The notes under the pieces were generated by a model. It ran no database searches. It saw nothing but the letters and a program-made list of their open reading frames with translations, and was not told the origin of the DNA. This document shows positions 29,171-39,110 of a DNA stretch of 64,000 nt, in pieces. The stretch's first letter is position 1, and each line of letters opens with the position of its first letter. The translations under genes were made by a program, and so were the position numbers. This DNA comes from Paramacrobiotus metropolitanus (Eukaryota > Tardigrada > Eutardigrada > Parachela > Macrobiotidae): positions 62,001-126,000 of the forward strand of contig NW_026570358.1 in the NCBI RefSeq assembly GCF_019649055.1, written 5' to 3'.

Positions 29171-30466
29171 TGTTGTCAAGTCAGGTCGGCTCTAGTGGAG
29201 CCTTAAAAGTTTAATCAGTTAGAAAGAGAAAGTCGAACGATCTTCTGTGTGAAGATGTTCGGCAAAATCAGAAAATGTCTTTTTGTTCAGGAACTTCCAA
29301 GGGTCAGGACCGTCCGGTGAGATGTTGTTGTTGTTGTTGATGTGTCTGTTGGTGACTCAGTACACAGGGTATTAATATACAGTACAATGGTACAGTACAG
29401 TACGTAATAGTAGTACGGTGTAGTACGTCCTATGCTACTGTGCTGACCAGTGTGACGTAACAGGTTAAGTGGTCTTGCACTTCTGCCTACGTCACGGAAT
29501 GCGAGCCGCGTGCAAAATTTGCAAAAAACGATGAATCACGCCTATGTTAGGCTATGGGAACTTTCCCCTGCACGCTGATTGGCTGCCTCTTAAGTACTGA
29601 TAAGCGGTCGTTATGACGTCACAAGGAAGTTCGAGAATTTTCGCGCTATTTCCCGCGAGAAAAACAAATTATTTTAGGTCGGCTAGAAAGTTTATCTAGT
29701 CGGATTTTGAAGTTTTTAACCGTTAGAAATTAGTTTTGTTAATTAAGAAGATTTTCTGGTGGTCGAAACACCGTTAGAAATCAAAAATAAGAGAATTTCC
29801 GACCTGTTGCCGGTTAGCCTTTGTCTGACTGTCTAGACAGGTTCGTTGACCTAGCAGGTCGGTTCTCGACCAAAAGCAAAATTCCGAGTCGGTTTCTCCG
29901 TCGAAAATTACTTTTTAACCGTTAGAAATTTAAATCTTACGGATAGAAATCGTTTTCTACCACTAGAAAGTGAAATGCCGACCTAGTTTCGGCTAAAATC
30001 GACCTATAACCGTGACTTTACCAGTGTCGGTGTCGGTGTCGGTTCCGGTCGATTTCCTCCGTCCGAGGTCGGAAATCCGTCGTTTCCGTGCTGAAATCCG
30101 CGAGTAAAGTTGCGGGTCGCTGTTCAAAGCGAAGGTCCCCGTATTATTGGAGTAATCCTATCGCGCTGCAGACTCTCGTTCGAGTCTGATCCGTCAGTTG
30201 GGAGAAGAAAATGTCCGTACGTTCGGGAAATGAGATTCCGCTCTTCAATGTGGAAGAGACCAAGGAACTGTGCTCACCAGCTGGGTAGGAATCACTTCAG
30301 TGATCCCCGTTTTCCTCAGCTGTAAGACGATGCGACCGTTCTGATCGACAGTCAGTGCAGAGATTGCTTCAGCAATCGGTCTGACAGAGACTGAAAAGGT
30401 TTCCAGACAGGTTCTCCGTGAATGAAGCCTTCACCGTCTCCTCAAAGGTTCCGTCGAAAGAAAACC
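29171..30466 (-). other. 5' leader of the giant element, about 1.3 kb, noncoding
   Basis: No defensible ORF. In the plus strand it holds five TTG triplets at about 29323-29340 (CAA repeats in the RNA, an unstructured tract). A GTAC-rich stretch runs about 29370-29435. The word CCGTTAGAAAT occurs three times (about 29720, 29770 and 29920). Three GTGTCG units lie near 30023-30045. A hairpin with loop GTTCT is at 29857-29871. Hairpins with loop TTCA are at 30291-30304 (5-bp stem) and 30362-30377 (6-bp stem). A 5-bp stem is at 30418-30434. The 3' end near the primer binding site is therefore structured, as expected for a retroelement packaging region, though that role is inference. Confidence 0.5.
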
Positions 30467-30484
30467 AAACGATTCTGCTTACCA
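30467..30484 (-). promoter_or_regulatory. Probable primer binding site next to the 5' LTR
   Basis: Directly inside the 5' LTR the minus strand starts TGGTAAGCAGAATCG. A site complementary to the 3' end of eukaryotic initiator tRNA-Met would start TGGTAGCAGAG. The observed sequence differs by one extra A and then diverges. Position adjacent to the LTR and the leading TGG fit a primer binding site; which tRNA primes is tentative. Confidence 0.5.
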
Positions 30485-30915
30485 TGTAACAGGCAAGCGC
30501 GAGGAGATCACGAGTGTGCTTTATTGTACAAATAAAGGGAACAATGCTGCGTAATAGCAGGGAAAGCAAAACAAAGCACTGATGGCTAACAAGCAAGTGA
30601 ATGCTAGAAGAGCTCTTGAGCGTTCGTCAAGGCGTGAAAGAAGCAACTGGCGGCAAGCACGTGCTGTGTGCCATCAGCTGTGTGATGATGCGCAGACTGG
30701 ACTCAATCCAACGCGAGCGTACGCTGAGTCATACAGCGAGAGAGGGACGAGAGAGCAAGTATGCTCAGTGTGTGCGCCGCATATATCCGCTTCAGCGGGT
30801 ATGAGTGCAGTGCAGCAGCACACGTACGTACAGCGAGAGAGGCGGTATGGCAAGCATGAGTGCAGTACGTCCATGGTGGGCCGTATGCACCAGGCGCAGT
30901 CATGTGCCTCTGACA
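30485..30915 (-). repeat. 5' LTR of the giant element
   Basis: Direct-repeat partner of 630-1065, TG...CA. As the 5' LTR of a minus-strand element it should carry the promoter and the start of the genomic RNA. The TATA-like TATATG lies on the minus strand near 30780. Its outer edge (30915) abuts the cut end of a gustatory receptor gene. Only about 110 bp separate the LTR from that gene's exon-1 splice donor. Confidence 0.85.
30520..30525 (-). terminator. Polyadenylation signal in the LTR
   Basis: The minus strand reads AATAAA here, 35 bases before the LTR end in element sense, and the same signal is at 671-666 in the 3' LTR. It would serve 3'-end formation of the element transcript in the 3' copy. 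Position and motif only. Confidence 0.5.
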
Positions 30916-31029
30916 ATACAGCTGGAAACTAGTAATCCGTTAACGGACACCCTGCCCAGCGACATGGTTGTAGGATTCTAGATCTACCGATAAGTTCATA
31001 GTGGTTGCTCAGTAGTACTGAAACTTTAC

Positions 31030-31986
31030 CTGTTCGCTGGTGTAAATTAGCACCACCATTCGTACAGTCAGATCCACAGCTATCATTGTAAGAAATACCG
31101 GTGGTGCATGGACCGTTCCTTGTCGAGCCTTTGATATCCATTGCACAATTACCAAGATATCAAAGACGGTGAACAAGAAAGATACGAAACTCTGGAGATC
31201 TTCCAGTTGTCTGGCTACTTTGACCAGTTTGTCATGTGCTTCGATTCCTTGCTCTAACGCCGCAAAGGAAAAGCGGTTGTGCAGCGAAATTTTCAGATCG
31301 TTGAGCAGTGCTTGAAACCCGAGTCCAATAGCGAGAACGGCTGAGAACAGCGCCACGCGCGTTAATTGGCCTGCTATAGTATTCACGCTATCACACACGA
31401 CGAGAAATCGGCCAATGGTTTTTGACGCTTTGGCATTATTGAGAGGTCCAAGGACCCGCATCCAATCATATGGTTCGTTGTGATTCAAAGCGTCACTCTG
31501 AATTTGCGAGTAAACATCATAAACGTTGTTTGCTAGTATCAGCAGCATCAAGCACAAAAAGAAGACCCTCACGTAAAATTTATGGGCTTTTCGCAAATGT
31601 CTCTGCAGCAATGTGTCAATGTTGTGGATGGCATAAGAGAATCTTGGGGACACCAGGAAAAAATAGAACGTAGCGACTATCTGCGCTGTATTGGAGCATA
31701 ATAGATTAGCGACGTCCACGATGTCAGCGGCCGAATTAATTGTTGAAGGAAAGCGGCTGACGATTTTAATGCATGATATGATAATTTGGCCTCCCAACAA
31801 AGCATGTATCCAGATAAGTAGCATCGCGCTTTTAATGAGAAAATACGGCGAGCATCCGTACGGCTGTTTGCTTGCGAATATGGATACTCCATGGCCGGCG
31901 ATGCGCACAAGCCAGAAAACCGGCTTTGTCAGTCGCACAAGAAACCCTTCCGTTGGTGGCTTCTTTATACCTGTCATATTCATCAT
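31030..31986 (-). pseudogene. Gustatory-receptor-like gene, exon 1 only, cut off by the retroelement
   Basis: ATG at 31986 opens 319 codons to a splice donor CAG/GTAAAG at 31030/31029; read-through would stop 21 bases later. The protein has six hydrophobic segments, few charges between them, and the loop-rich order of arthropod-type gustatory receptors. The exon ends at the same place, and in the same phase 0, as exon 1 of the related gene at 59727-61218. The expected second and third exons, with the TYhhhhhQF-type end, are missing: the giant LTR starts 114 bases after the donor and I found no remaining exons beyond it. It is probably a broken gene, unless the exons lie outside the window. 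Role if intact: ligand-gated chemosensory channel in a sensory membrane. Confidence 0.6.
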
Positions 31987-34147
31987 TCTTCACCGAAGAA
32001 CATTGCTACTGGAAAAACAATATATGATGCATAATTATATTCTCAATAAAACCATAGCGCACGAAGTAAACTTAATGGTGGCCATCCTTGAACCGTTGCA
32101 TTGCGCACTTTCTTGTTTGAAATCAGTAATCGCAAGAGTGCTTGGATAATTTTCAATCGAGTGCAATTCCATTGCTGTGCCCTTGTTGGTAAAGGTAAAT
32201 ATTGTTACGTTTTAGGATAATTATGCTTCTATAGACCAGTAGACTCTGTTAAGGTCTCTGTACTTGTACCCAGCGTACAGATCTGTACAGTCAGCTGAGT
32301 TTACTGGCTAGCTGGCTAGCTACACAGTCGTCACACTTTATGTTTACAAGGTGCAGTTTTGACAACTTGGTATGGTAGCCATTTGGGAGCATTTCCCTTT
32401 GTAATACGCAACGGTCGAATCCTCTATAGACAATGTTTTGTTTACTGATCATACCCGTGCAAAAATGGACGATAGTGGCGCGCCGGTGTCCGTAGGGTTT
32501 TGAGACCACTATTGGCTGAACTTTGACACATAATGTAGCTCTTCTTCTGTGTAGTTTTTATGTTCAAAGGAAGCATCAGGAATTTCATTATGTTCTGCTC
32601 TGACCAAGTCACCAAACTAATGACAATAATGATCTAACAGAGGGAATTATCACGACACGGGATTGTTTAAAGGTCACCTCGCTAGCTCATTCTAAAGGTC
32701 AACCCATCAGCTCACTCCATTTTTTGCCGGGGGAAATAGACTGGATGTTAAAACTATGTAATAATAATTTCAAGAGAATATTGATTTAAATTTGTACAAG
32801 ATTTTCTGTGCTATGTTAATCATAACCGCGATGTTAATAAACCGCTATGCCAATGAACCGCGCTCTCATGAGCTTCTTCGACAACGCATACCCCTCGAAA
32901 TCCCATGAGACAGCGCCGCTTCCGTACTCGGAACACTGGAAGGAACGGCAGCGATAACTGGACTTTTGTTGTTGTAAACAATAATTTGTATTTGACTCGA
33001 AATGTACCCCTGTTTTGTAAAAAATCGTCATAAGTTTAATATTTTTAAGTGACATTTACAGGTGTTTGCGTACTTTACACTGTATCCGTAAACTCTCACA
33101 AGAATCTGTTAATATTATTCTGCATCTGAATTACCAGGCGGAAGTACTGATCATGGGACGGATCAACACAGCTTCCGATCTTTCGAATTTTCACTTCGGC
33201 TTTCCAAGAATACAGCCGATCAGTAGCATACTCAATTACTGTAAATTATTATTGTATTGAAAAGAGTGCCGATTGTGCCTTTCAATCAGAAGAGCTGCTT
33301 GTTCAGGACTTACAGTATTACAATTTTAATGTTTATTTCCACTTTCATGGCCTTCTCATAATTCTGAACCATCTCCAATATTCTTTCCTTGGTTCTCTTA
33401 TTGCGCTAATATCGTAAATGGCCTTCATAGTCCATGGCGAGAATTATTACGGCGTTCTACCTGGTAGGAAAGAACACAGAAACCAGCCTGTGCATTTGAT
33501 GGTATCGTCGGTGCTGTCGAAAGTGGTATAATGATCCAGTCTTTATTCAGGCAAAACGGTAATGTACCAGTAAACCAGATTACTCATGCCACTCTTAACG
33601 TACCAATCAATTTTCCATTACCCGGTATTTTTCACGTGACGTAGGTAAAACACACCTAATTATTTTGTGATCCACAGAGGATACGTATGCCAAAATCATC
33701 TTTCCCATCATCGTTGCAAAAAAAATTCTTTTCAGGAATGCTATAATGCAAAATTGAATTCCGTTAAGCATGCATATTACCCTTGTTACTCGTATAACGA
33801 GCACACAGCTGTTCCTGTATGACGCACTGCAAAAAAGTCCTCCTATAACATGATTCCAGGTTAATCCGATAAGCGCCGCAGTGGTTCAAGGTCGCATCAG
33901 TTCCTGAATTGCGGATGTTTCCTGATTGAGCTAATCAAGCGTATGTACTAGTGCAGCATCGACAGCTGGCTGCTCTATTTCCAGTTGCATTATTTTATAC
34001 GGATTAACCGGCTTAAACAGAGCTAAACGAATTTTTGTTTAAGCCATATAAAATTGCGATTCGAAGCTGTCCTATCGTGATTATGCTTAACGTGCGGGCT
34101 TTACAAACACGAAATCTGGAGATTTTTAAAGTCAAACACGGGCAAAA
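31987..34147. other. Intergenic, no gene seen
   Basis: AT-rich DNA between the gustatory receptor fragment and the first GPCR gene. Short ORFs here have no protein-like features. A GGCTAGCT word is repeated near 32300-32325. I see no structured RNA that I could name. Confidence 0.4.
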
Positions 34148-35209
34148 ATGACTCGCGATAATTCTTCTGATGCGAATTATTCTGTCGTCCAGATGCTGCA
34201 TAATACCACCGCATTAAACAACGCAAGCTGCGATAATAATTATGGAAGGATGACCTTTTCCGCTATAGCAATGGCATTGACCCTCCTGACAAACGGCCTT
34301 GTCCTTATGACCTTTCTTACTCACCGCGAGCTACGCTCACCGTTTGCTCTGTACGTGATGAATCTGTTATCCAGCAATTTGTACCTGGCGATTGCCGATC
34401 CAATGCGAATTATCGACAGCATCAGCACCGACTGGTATCCCAAAACAACAGCCTGCTACTTTCAAATTATTAACGACTGGATTGGTAGCGCCATCCTCGG
34501 ACATGCGCATCTGCTGATCACATTAAACCGCGTCTGGGCCATCGTCTTTCCCATTTCGTATAAACAGCAGCATACTAAAACTATGGCGAAATGCATTTGT
34601 ATCGGATGCGCTGTATACTGCCATTTAGTAATTTTGCCTATTATTATAATCGACTTTGCATACTATCGCGGTCCGACACTTAACGTCACCTCCTGCGATA
34701 TTGACACGGGATCACAGAAAATGTATTCAGATTTTTTGCTACGTGGATTTTTTCAAGTGCCCTTTTTCATCATTCTGGGAGCCTACCCGCTGCTATTCTG
34801 GAAGCGACACTCAACGCAGAAGGTCAGTGCGAGGCTCTTCAATCCCAATATAATCCTTGGCGGCGCATCGGAGAAGGTGACCTTGCCTCATGTACCGCAG
34901 GCGGGCAGCACACGACACAGAGAGGGGGTTAAGCGACCGTTCTACGTTCTAACGGCCATGACGTTGAGCGTGCTGATTTGCTGGGGACCCACCAAAGTGA
35001 CCAACATCATACAGACGGTGCTGGGCAGTGATTCGAATGTTTATGAAGAGTTGCGGAAGACTGGACAAATTATGTATGAAATTCAGTGCTTTATCGATCC
35101 CATCGTGTTCACGTTGGTTTTGTCCGATTTACGCGTGGTCGTTGGCAACATCTGTGGACAACTATTTTGTAAAAGACAACTGTATACGCGGCGATGTTCC
35201 AGGCATTAG
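34148..35209 (+). CDS. Rhodopsin-type seven-transmembrane receptor 1, 353 aa, intronless
   Basis: ATG at 34148. The N terminus has several N-glycosylation sites (NSS, NYS, NTT). TM1 carries TNG in place of the usual GN. TM2 has the conserved Asp in LAIADP. A Cys before TM3 and one in loop 2 can form the standard disulphide. At the end of TM3 the DRY position reads NRVWA, followed by a PISYK loop. TM6 has CWGPTK, the CWxP motif. TM7 has DPIVF in place of NPxxY. The C tail is short. It is the first of six related genes in this array, 50-65 per cent alike by eye. The ligand is unknown; family-wide loss of DRY suggests unusual coupling, or a chemosensory role. Confidence 0.85.
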   Translation: MTRDNSSDANYSVVQMLHNTTALNNASCDNNYGRMTFSAIAMALTLLTNGLVLMTFLTHRELRSPFALYVMNLLSSNLYLAIADPMRIIDSISTDWYPKTTACYFQIINDWIGSAILGHAHLLITLNRVWAIVFPISYKQQHTKTMAKCICIGCAVYCHLVILPIIIIDFAYYRGPTLNVTSCDIDTGSQKMYSDFLLRGFFQVPFFIILGAYPLLFWKRHSTQKVSARLFNPNIILGGASEKVTLPHVPQAGSTRHREGVKRPFYVLTAMTLSVLICWGPTKVTNIIQTVLGSDSNVYEELRKTGQIMYEIQCFIDPIVFTLVLSDLRVVVGNICGQLFCKRQLYTRRCSRH

Positions 35210-36664
35210 ACGCCTTTGCGGAATATGCCATACTCGTATATAACGCTACGCGACAATTATTGCTATGGAAGCGCCGGAATGAAACTTGATATGAAGAGAA
35301 TAATTGTTACCAGATATAAAGGGAGTACTTCTTATCCACCAGTTTCCTACAAAGTTTTGAATGGAAACACGTCATAGTTTTCACTTGACGACTGCAGAAG
35401 CGTTACCCCGATTAATGTTTGTATACCACTGGACGGCAGCGTTAAACCATTAGAATTTTGTCGGTGATTTAGTATTGGCCACAACTTTTGCCTTACTGAT
35501 TTCTTACGTTCGATGAGATCTGTAGATTCTTTGTTTTTGTCCGTAAGTTCGTGCTTGCATTATATATAGATGTACATACAGATTCTACAATCAGTTGAGA
35601 ACTTGTGGCGTGTGCTTACAGAATTAACACTAATGGTATTACATGAAACGGAATACCAAAATGGACAAATGCATAGGACAAATGTCTCGACACGAACACA
35701 AATGCAAAATAATTTTTCGCTCTGGGGTACTCGTATATATACATACAGTACTCAGTGGTGCTGGCGGTGCTTTGATCATTGAAGATACGTATTGTTATGT
35801 ACATAGTACATGCACCATTATTATTTACCTAATTATTTCATCAGGATCGTATCTGTACAAATACGGTTAACGATCACAAACGAGTACTTTCAAAAAAATG
35901 TGAATACTTCGCACTTATAAATAATTATTATTCTGAAACCACTAACCAGTAAGTAGGTAAGTAGTTGCTACTGAATGATGACAACAAAACAATAAAAAGC
36001 AAAAAGCACGCTGAAGTCAGCAAATGCATTCATAAAAGTGTAAGATTAACGCAAAAATGCAACCACAGGTTTACTAATGTCACGATACCGACGAATACAC
36101 GATCTTGAATTTTGCAAAGCTCTCGATCAGTTTGCGTCCAAACAAGCACTGAACCAAAATTATGAGTATTGTGAGCGGTTGTGCCGTCATTTACGTCAGC
36201 AATGAGTATGCTAAAGCTTTTATTACCCTATCAACGTGTTCGACGCTTTCAGTAATCGATAACTTCAGTCAACAAAAGCAATGTATGCGGCGACATTTTT
36301 GTTGAAGTTTATTTCGTATTGTAATTACCAGCTGGTATGTTCGTCGCGGAACCGCAGTGAAACCGCAATGTCACTTTGTGACGTGCTCAGTGTCTCTGAG
36401 TTTACGTACTGATTATGCAAGAAGGGAATTAAAGGTCACTTATATTCAACAGTCGCGCGAATTTCCTGATTCAGTTAATCAAGCACGGTATTTACAACAG
36501 CTTCCGGTAGCATCCGCTTCCTAATTTACTTATTAATCGATTTCGGCCTAGCATAGCTGACTGGTTGAATTTTCATTTTCATAAATAGTTGCCGGAAGGG
36601 TCTCATTCCCCAAGTATTTCCAGTAGTGCACATTACACCAGGTTTTTTGTTTTTTTTCGGCAAA
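35210..36664. other. Intergenic, upstream region of GPCR 2
   Basis: No gene. It is AT-rich. The word CTTCCGGTAGCATC is at 36501-36514, about 150 bases before the GPCR 2 start, and recurs before GPCR 4 and, shortened, before GPCRs 5 and 6. Confidence 0.4.
36501..36514 (+). promoter_or_regulatory. CTTCCGGTAGCATC motif upstream of GPCR 2
   Basis: Exactly the same 14 bases occur at 45541-45554 upstream of GPCR 4. A shared core CTTCCGGTA lies upstream of GPCR 5 (complement) and GPCR 6. It may be a shared promoter element or inherited duplicate sequence. Confidence 0.4.
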
Positions 36665-37765
36665 ATGAATATCAGCGGCAATGTTAATTCTACGAATAGG
36701 AATTTTTCTGCTTATGATACACATGTACCGGTACTCAATTCTGGAGTCATTAATTTTTCGGCTTTTACATCGAATACCTCTAACAACGGAAGCTCCGCGG
36801 ATAACAGCAACGGGAAAATAGCTTTTTATTACAGCATTATGGTATTGACGTGTCTGACGAACGGTTTTGTCCTGCTGATTTTTCTCACCCATCGTGAACT
36901 ACGCTCACCGTTTTCCTTTTATGTGATGAACCTGTTATGCAGCAACCTGTACCTGGCAATTGCTGATCCACTGCGCATCATCGACAGCATGAACACGGAA
37001 TGGTATCCTAAAACGGCGGCATGTTATTATCATATCATAAACGACTGGATTGGAAGTGCCATTCTCGGACATGCGCATCTACTGATCACATTGAATCGCG
37101 TCTGGGCGATCATGCTCCCTATTTCGTACAAGAACCTGCACACGCGAACTATGGCCAAATGTATTTGCATTGGTTGTGCTCTATACTGTCACGTGCTGAT
37201 CTTGCCCTTTATTATGATTGACTTCGTCTACTATCGCGGTCCAACTCTCAGCGTTAACTACTGCGACGTGGATACCGATAAACAGAAAATTTACTCACAA
37301 TTTCTACTGAATGTCTTCTTCCAGTTACCTTTTTTCGTTATTTTGTGCGCCTATCCGCTGTTGTATCGGAAGGGTCGAGCAAATCGGAAAACCACTGTCA
37401 GGCATCAAGTAGGCCAGAACACGTTTCCAAACAGTGTAACGGCTGCGGAAAAGACAACTGTGATCACAGCGACAAGACACACGGCAAGCACGCGACAGAG
37501 AGAGGGTACCAGAAAACCGTTCTATGTTCTGACAACAATGACCGTAAGCGTGCTGATTTGTTGGGGACCAACGAAAGCTAACAACATTCTGCAGGCGGTG
37601 CTGGGTGACGAGTATATGGTAAATTTGGTAGTTTTGCGAATGATCGGTCAAGTTCTGTTTGAAATGCAGTGTTTTGTGGATCCTATTTTGTTCACTTTGG
37701 TTTTATCGGATTTGCGAGGGGTCATCGCAAACCTGTTCAAACAGTTAATCTATTGTAAACGCTGA
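36665..37765 (+). CDS. Rhodopsin-type seven-transmembrane receptor 2, 366 aa, intronless
   Basis: I choose ATG 36665; the frame is open upstream but only from a GTG. The N terminus is Asn/Ser-rich with glycosylation sites. Family landmarks are all present: LAIADP in TM2, Cys before TM3, NRVWAIMLPISYK after TM3, YYRGP in loop 2, a long intracellular loop 3 with basic residues, CWGPTK in TM6 and DPILF in TM7. The end NLFKQLIYCKR has Cys residues that could be lipidated. Gene 3 and gene 4 share its MNISGN-like start. A 29-bp inverted repeat follows the stop by 10 bases, and AATAAA is at 37944. Confidence 0.87.
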   Translation: MNISGNVNSTNRNFSAYDTHVPVLNSGVINFSAFTSNTSNNGSSADNSNGKIAFYYSIMVLTCLTNGFVLLIFLTHRELRSPFSFYVMNLLCSNLYLAIADPLRIIDSMNTEWYPKTAACYYHIINDWIGSAILGHAHLLITLNRVWAIMLPISYKNLHTRTMAKCICIGCALYCHVLILPFIMIDFVYYRGPTLSVNYCDVDTDKQKIYSQFLLNVFFQLPFFVILCAYPLLYRKGRANRKTTVRHQVGQNTFPNSVTAAEKTTVITATRHTASTRQREGTRKPFYVLTTMTVSVLICWGPTKANNILQAVLGDEYMVNLVVLRMIGQVLFEMQCFVDPILFTLVLSDLRGVIANLFKQLIYCKR

Positions 37766-37774
37766 TGTTTTTCT

Positions 37775-37835
37775 AATTGAAGCAGCCATCAGCAATTACA
37801 TTAGCAGCTAATGTAAATGCTGATGGCCGCTTCAA
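37775..37835 (+). terminator. Long hairpin directly after GPCR 2
   Basis: Arms 37775-37803 and 37807-37835 pair over 29 positions with two mismatches around a 3-base loop. It starts 10 bases after the stop codon, so it lies in the 3' UTR. It may be a remnant of a tiny foldback element or an mRNA 3' structure. Confidence 0.6.
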
Positions 37836-38710
37836 TTTAGCCGTGATGTGCAATGTATCGGCGGACGCAAGGATAGTGCTTACTGCTTACGAATTTTTCT
37901 CCTGTTTTTGTTAACAAAATTTGGTATGTGAGTGACTTCTGCTAATAAAGAACTATGATATCACATCTGCTACTGTTAGTAATAACTATGTAATACGGTA
38001 TCCCAGGAAATGATGTGTGTTTCCACTTTCCAGCGTCCAATTTTGGCATTGCCGTATCATGCTCTACAGAACGGCCTATCGATTGACAAGACTCAATCGA
38101 CCGATAGGCCATTATGACTGAAAGCGTGACTGTAAATAATTTGGAAATGTTATAGAATCACCAGCGTAGCTACTGCAAATATGCAAAATGTCTTCTGACA
38201 GCTAATTAGGACATTTTGAAAGCTTGGTTACCCCACGGTGACCCAAGCTCATATATGATTTGTGAATTATGAAAGGTTGTATAAAGTGGTTCTCGACCAT
38301 TGCGATCTTATCTCAATCCTTTGTAGCAGGACGCCATCACAAGGTCACGTGCCATTTTCATTCTTCCAGACAATACTAACTACTGTTCGAAACAGTGGAT
38401 GATCTGACTGCAGCTTTGGTTCCTTCGTCCTTGCGTACAAAATGATCCAAATGACTAATAAAGGGAGTCGCTGATCCAGTGTTTTCTCGATTCTGTAACC
38501 CAGTAGCAGCCGCATTAGCGATATAACTACGTCATCCATTTTTCGAATCTAGAAAGCTACCCTAGAAGCTCTTACTCAAACCGCTGAATAAGCATTTTGA
38601 GACTTCAGATTGATTGAACTAGCAAGTAGCAGCATCGCTTTGCTGTTGTGGATGTCGTTGTGATCAAACGTGACACAAGATTTATTCGGAGATGAAGCAG
38701 GTTCTTCAAC
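37836..38710. other. Intergenic between GPCR 2 and GPCR 3
   Basis: No gene. It contains an inverted repeat with arms 38073-38081 and 38102-38110 (GGCCTATCG), extended by an inner ATTGA/TCAAT pair. Confidence 0.4.
37944..37949 (+). terminator. Candidate poly(A) signal of GPCR 2
   Basis: AATAAA lies about 180 bases after the stop codon. Position and motif only. Confidence 0.4.
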
Positions 38711-39110
38711 ATGACGAATATCAGCGGCAATACTGATTTCCCGGTCATCATTTTCACGCTTTGGATGTATCTGTACTTAATTCTCCAGCCTTCAATTTTT
38801 CGGCTTCCGCTTCAAATGCGTCAAAAGGCGAAAGTTCTGATATTAATTATGGAGAAATAGCTTTTCATTGCAGCATTATGGTGCTAACAATTCTGACAAA
38901 CGGTTTTGTCTTGACGATTTTTGTCACCCATAGGCAACTACGATCCGCGTTTTCCTTTTATGTTATGAATCTATTCTGCAGCAACCTATACCTTGCGACT
39001 GCTGGTCCTCTGCGCATTATTGACAGTTTGAACACAGAATGGTGTCCTAAAAGTGCGGCTTGTTATTATAATATCTTGAATGACTGGATTGGTAGCGCCC
39101 TCCTCGGTCA
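38711..39110 (+). pseudogene. GPCR 3, 5' half, broken by a transposon
   Basis: The start ATG (38711) and NISGN-like beginning match GPCR 2, but that frame differs from the main one that starts near 38761, so there is also a small indel in the first 50 bases. The main frame then covers the N terminus, TM1 (TNG), TM2 (LATAGP, with the usual Asp changed to Gly) and the start of TM3 up to WIGSALLG. The reading frame ends shortly inside the inserted element at 39111. The second half resumes at 43311. The changed TM2 Asp suggests decay that may predate or follow insertion. Confidence 0.8.

Larger units (their letters stand above)
630..30915 (-). mobile_element. Giant Ty3/Gypsy-type LTR retrotransposon, about 30.3 kb
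   Basis: Two direct repeats of 436 and 431 bp, each starting TG and ending CA, bound a 29.4-kb interior. All long ORFs lie on the minus strand, so the right copy is the 5' LTR. ORF order is coiled-coil ORF1, gag, protease, pol with RT, RNase H and integrase, then four long ORFs without homology that I recognise. Integrase lies after RNase H, which is the Ty3/Gypsy order. The size is several times the usual 5-10 kb of this superfamily; very large elements are known in plants (Ogre) and planarians (Burro). The interior is visibly richer in G+C and CpG than the host DNA to the right. The LTRs differ at about a dozen places, so this is not a fresh insertion. I find no target-site duplication: the outer flanks read AACTA on the left and ATACA on the right. 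Confidence 0.9.
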
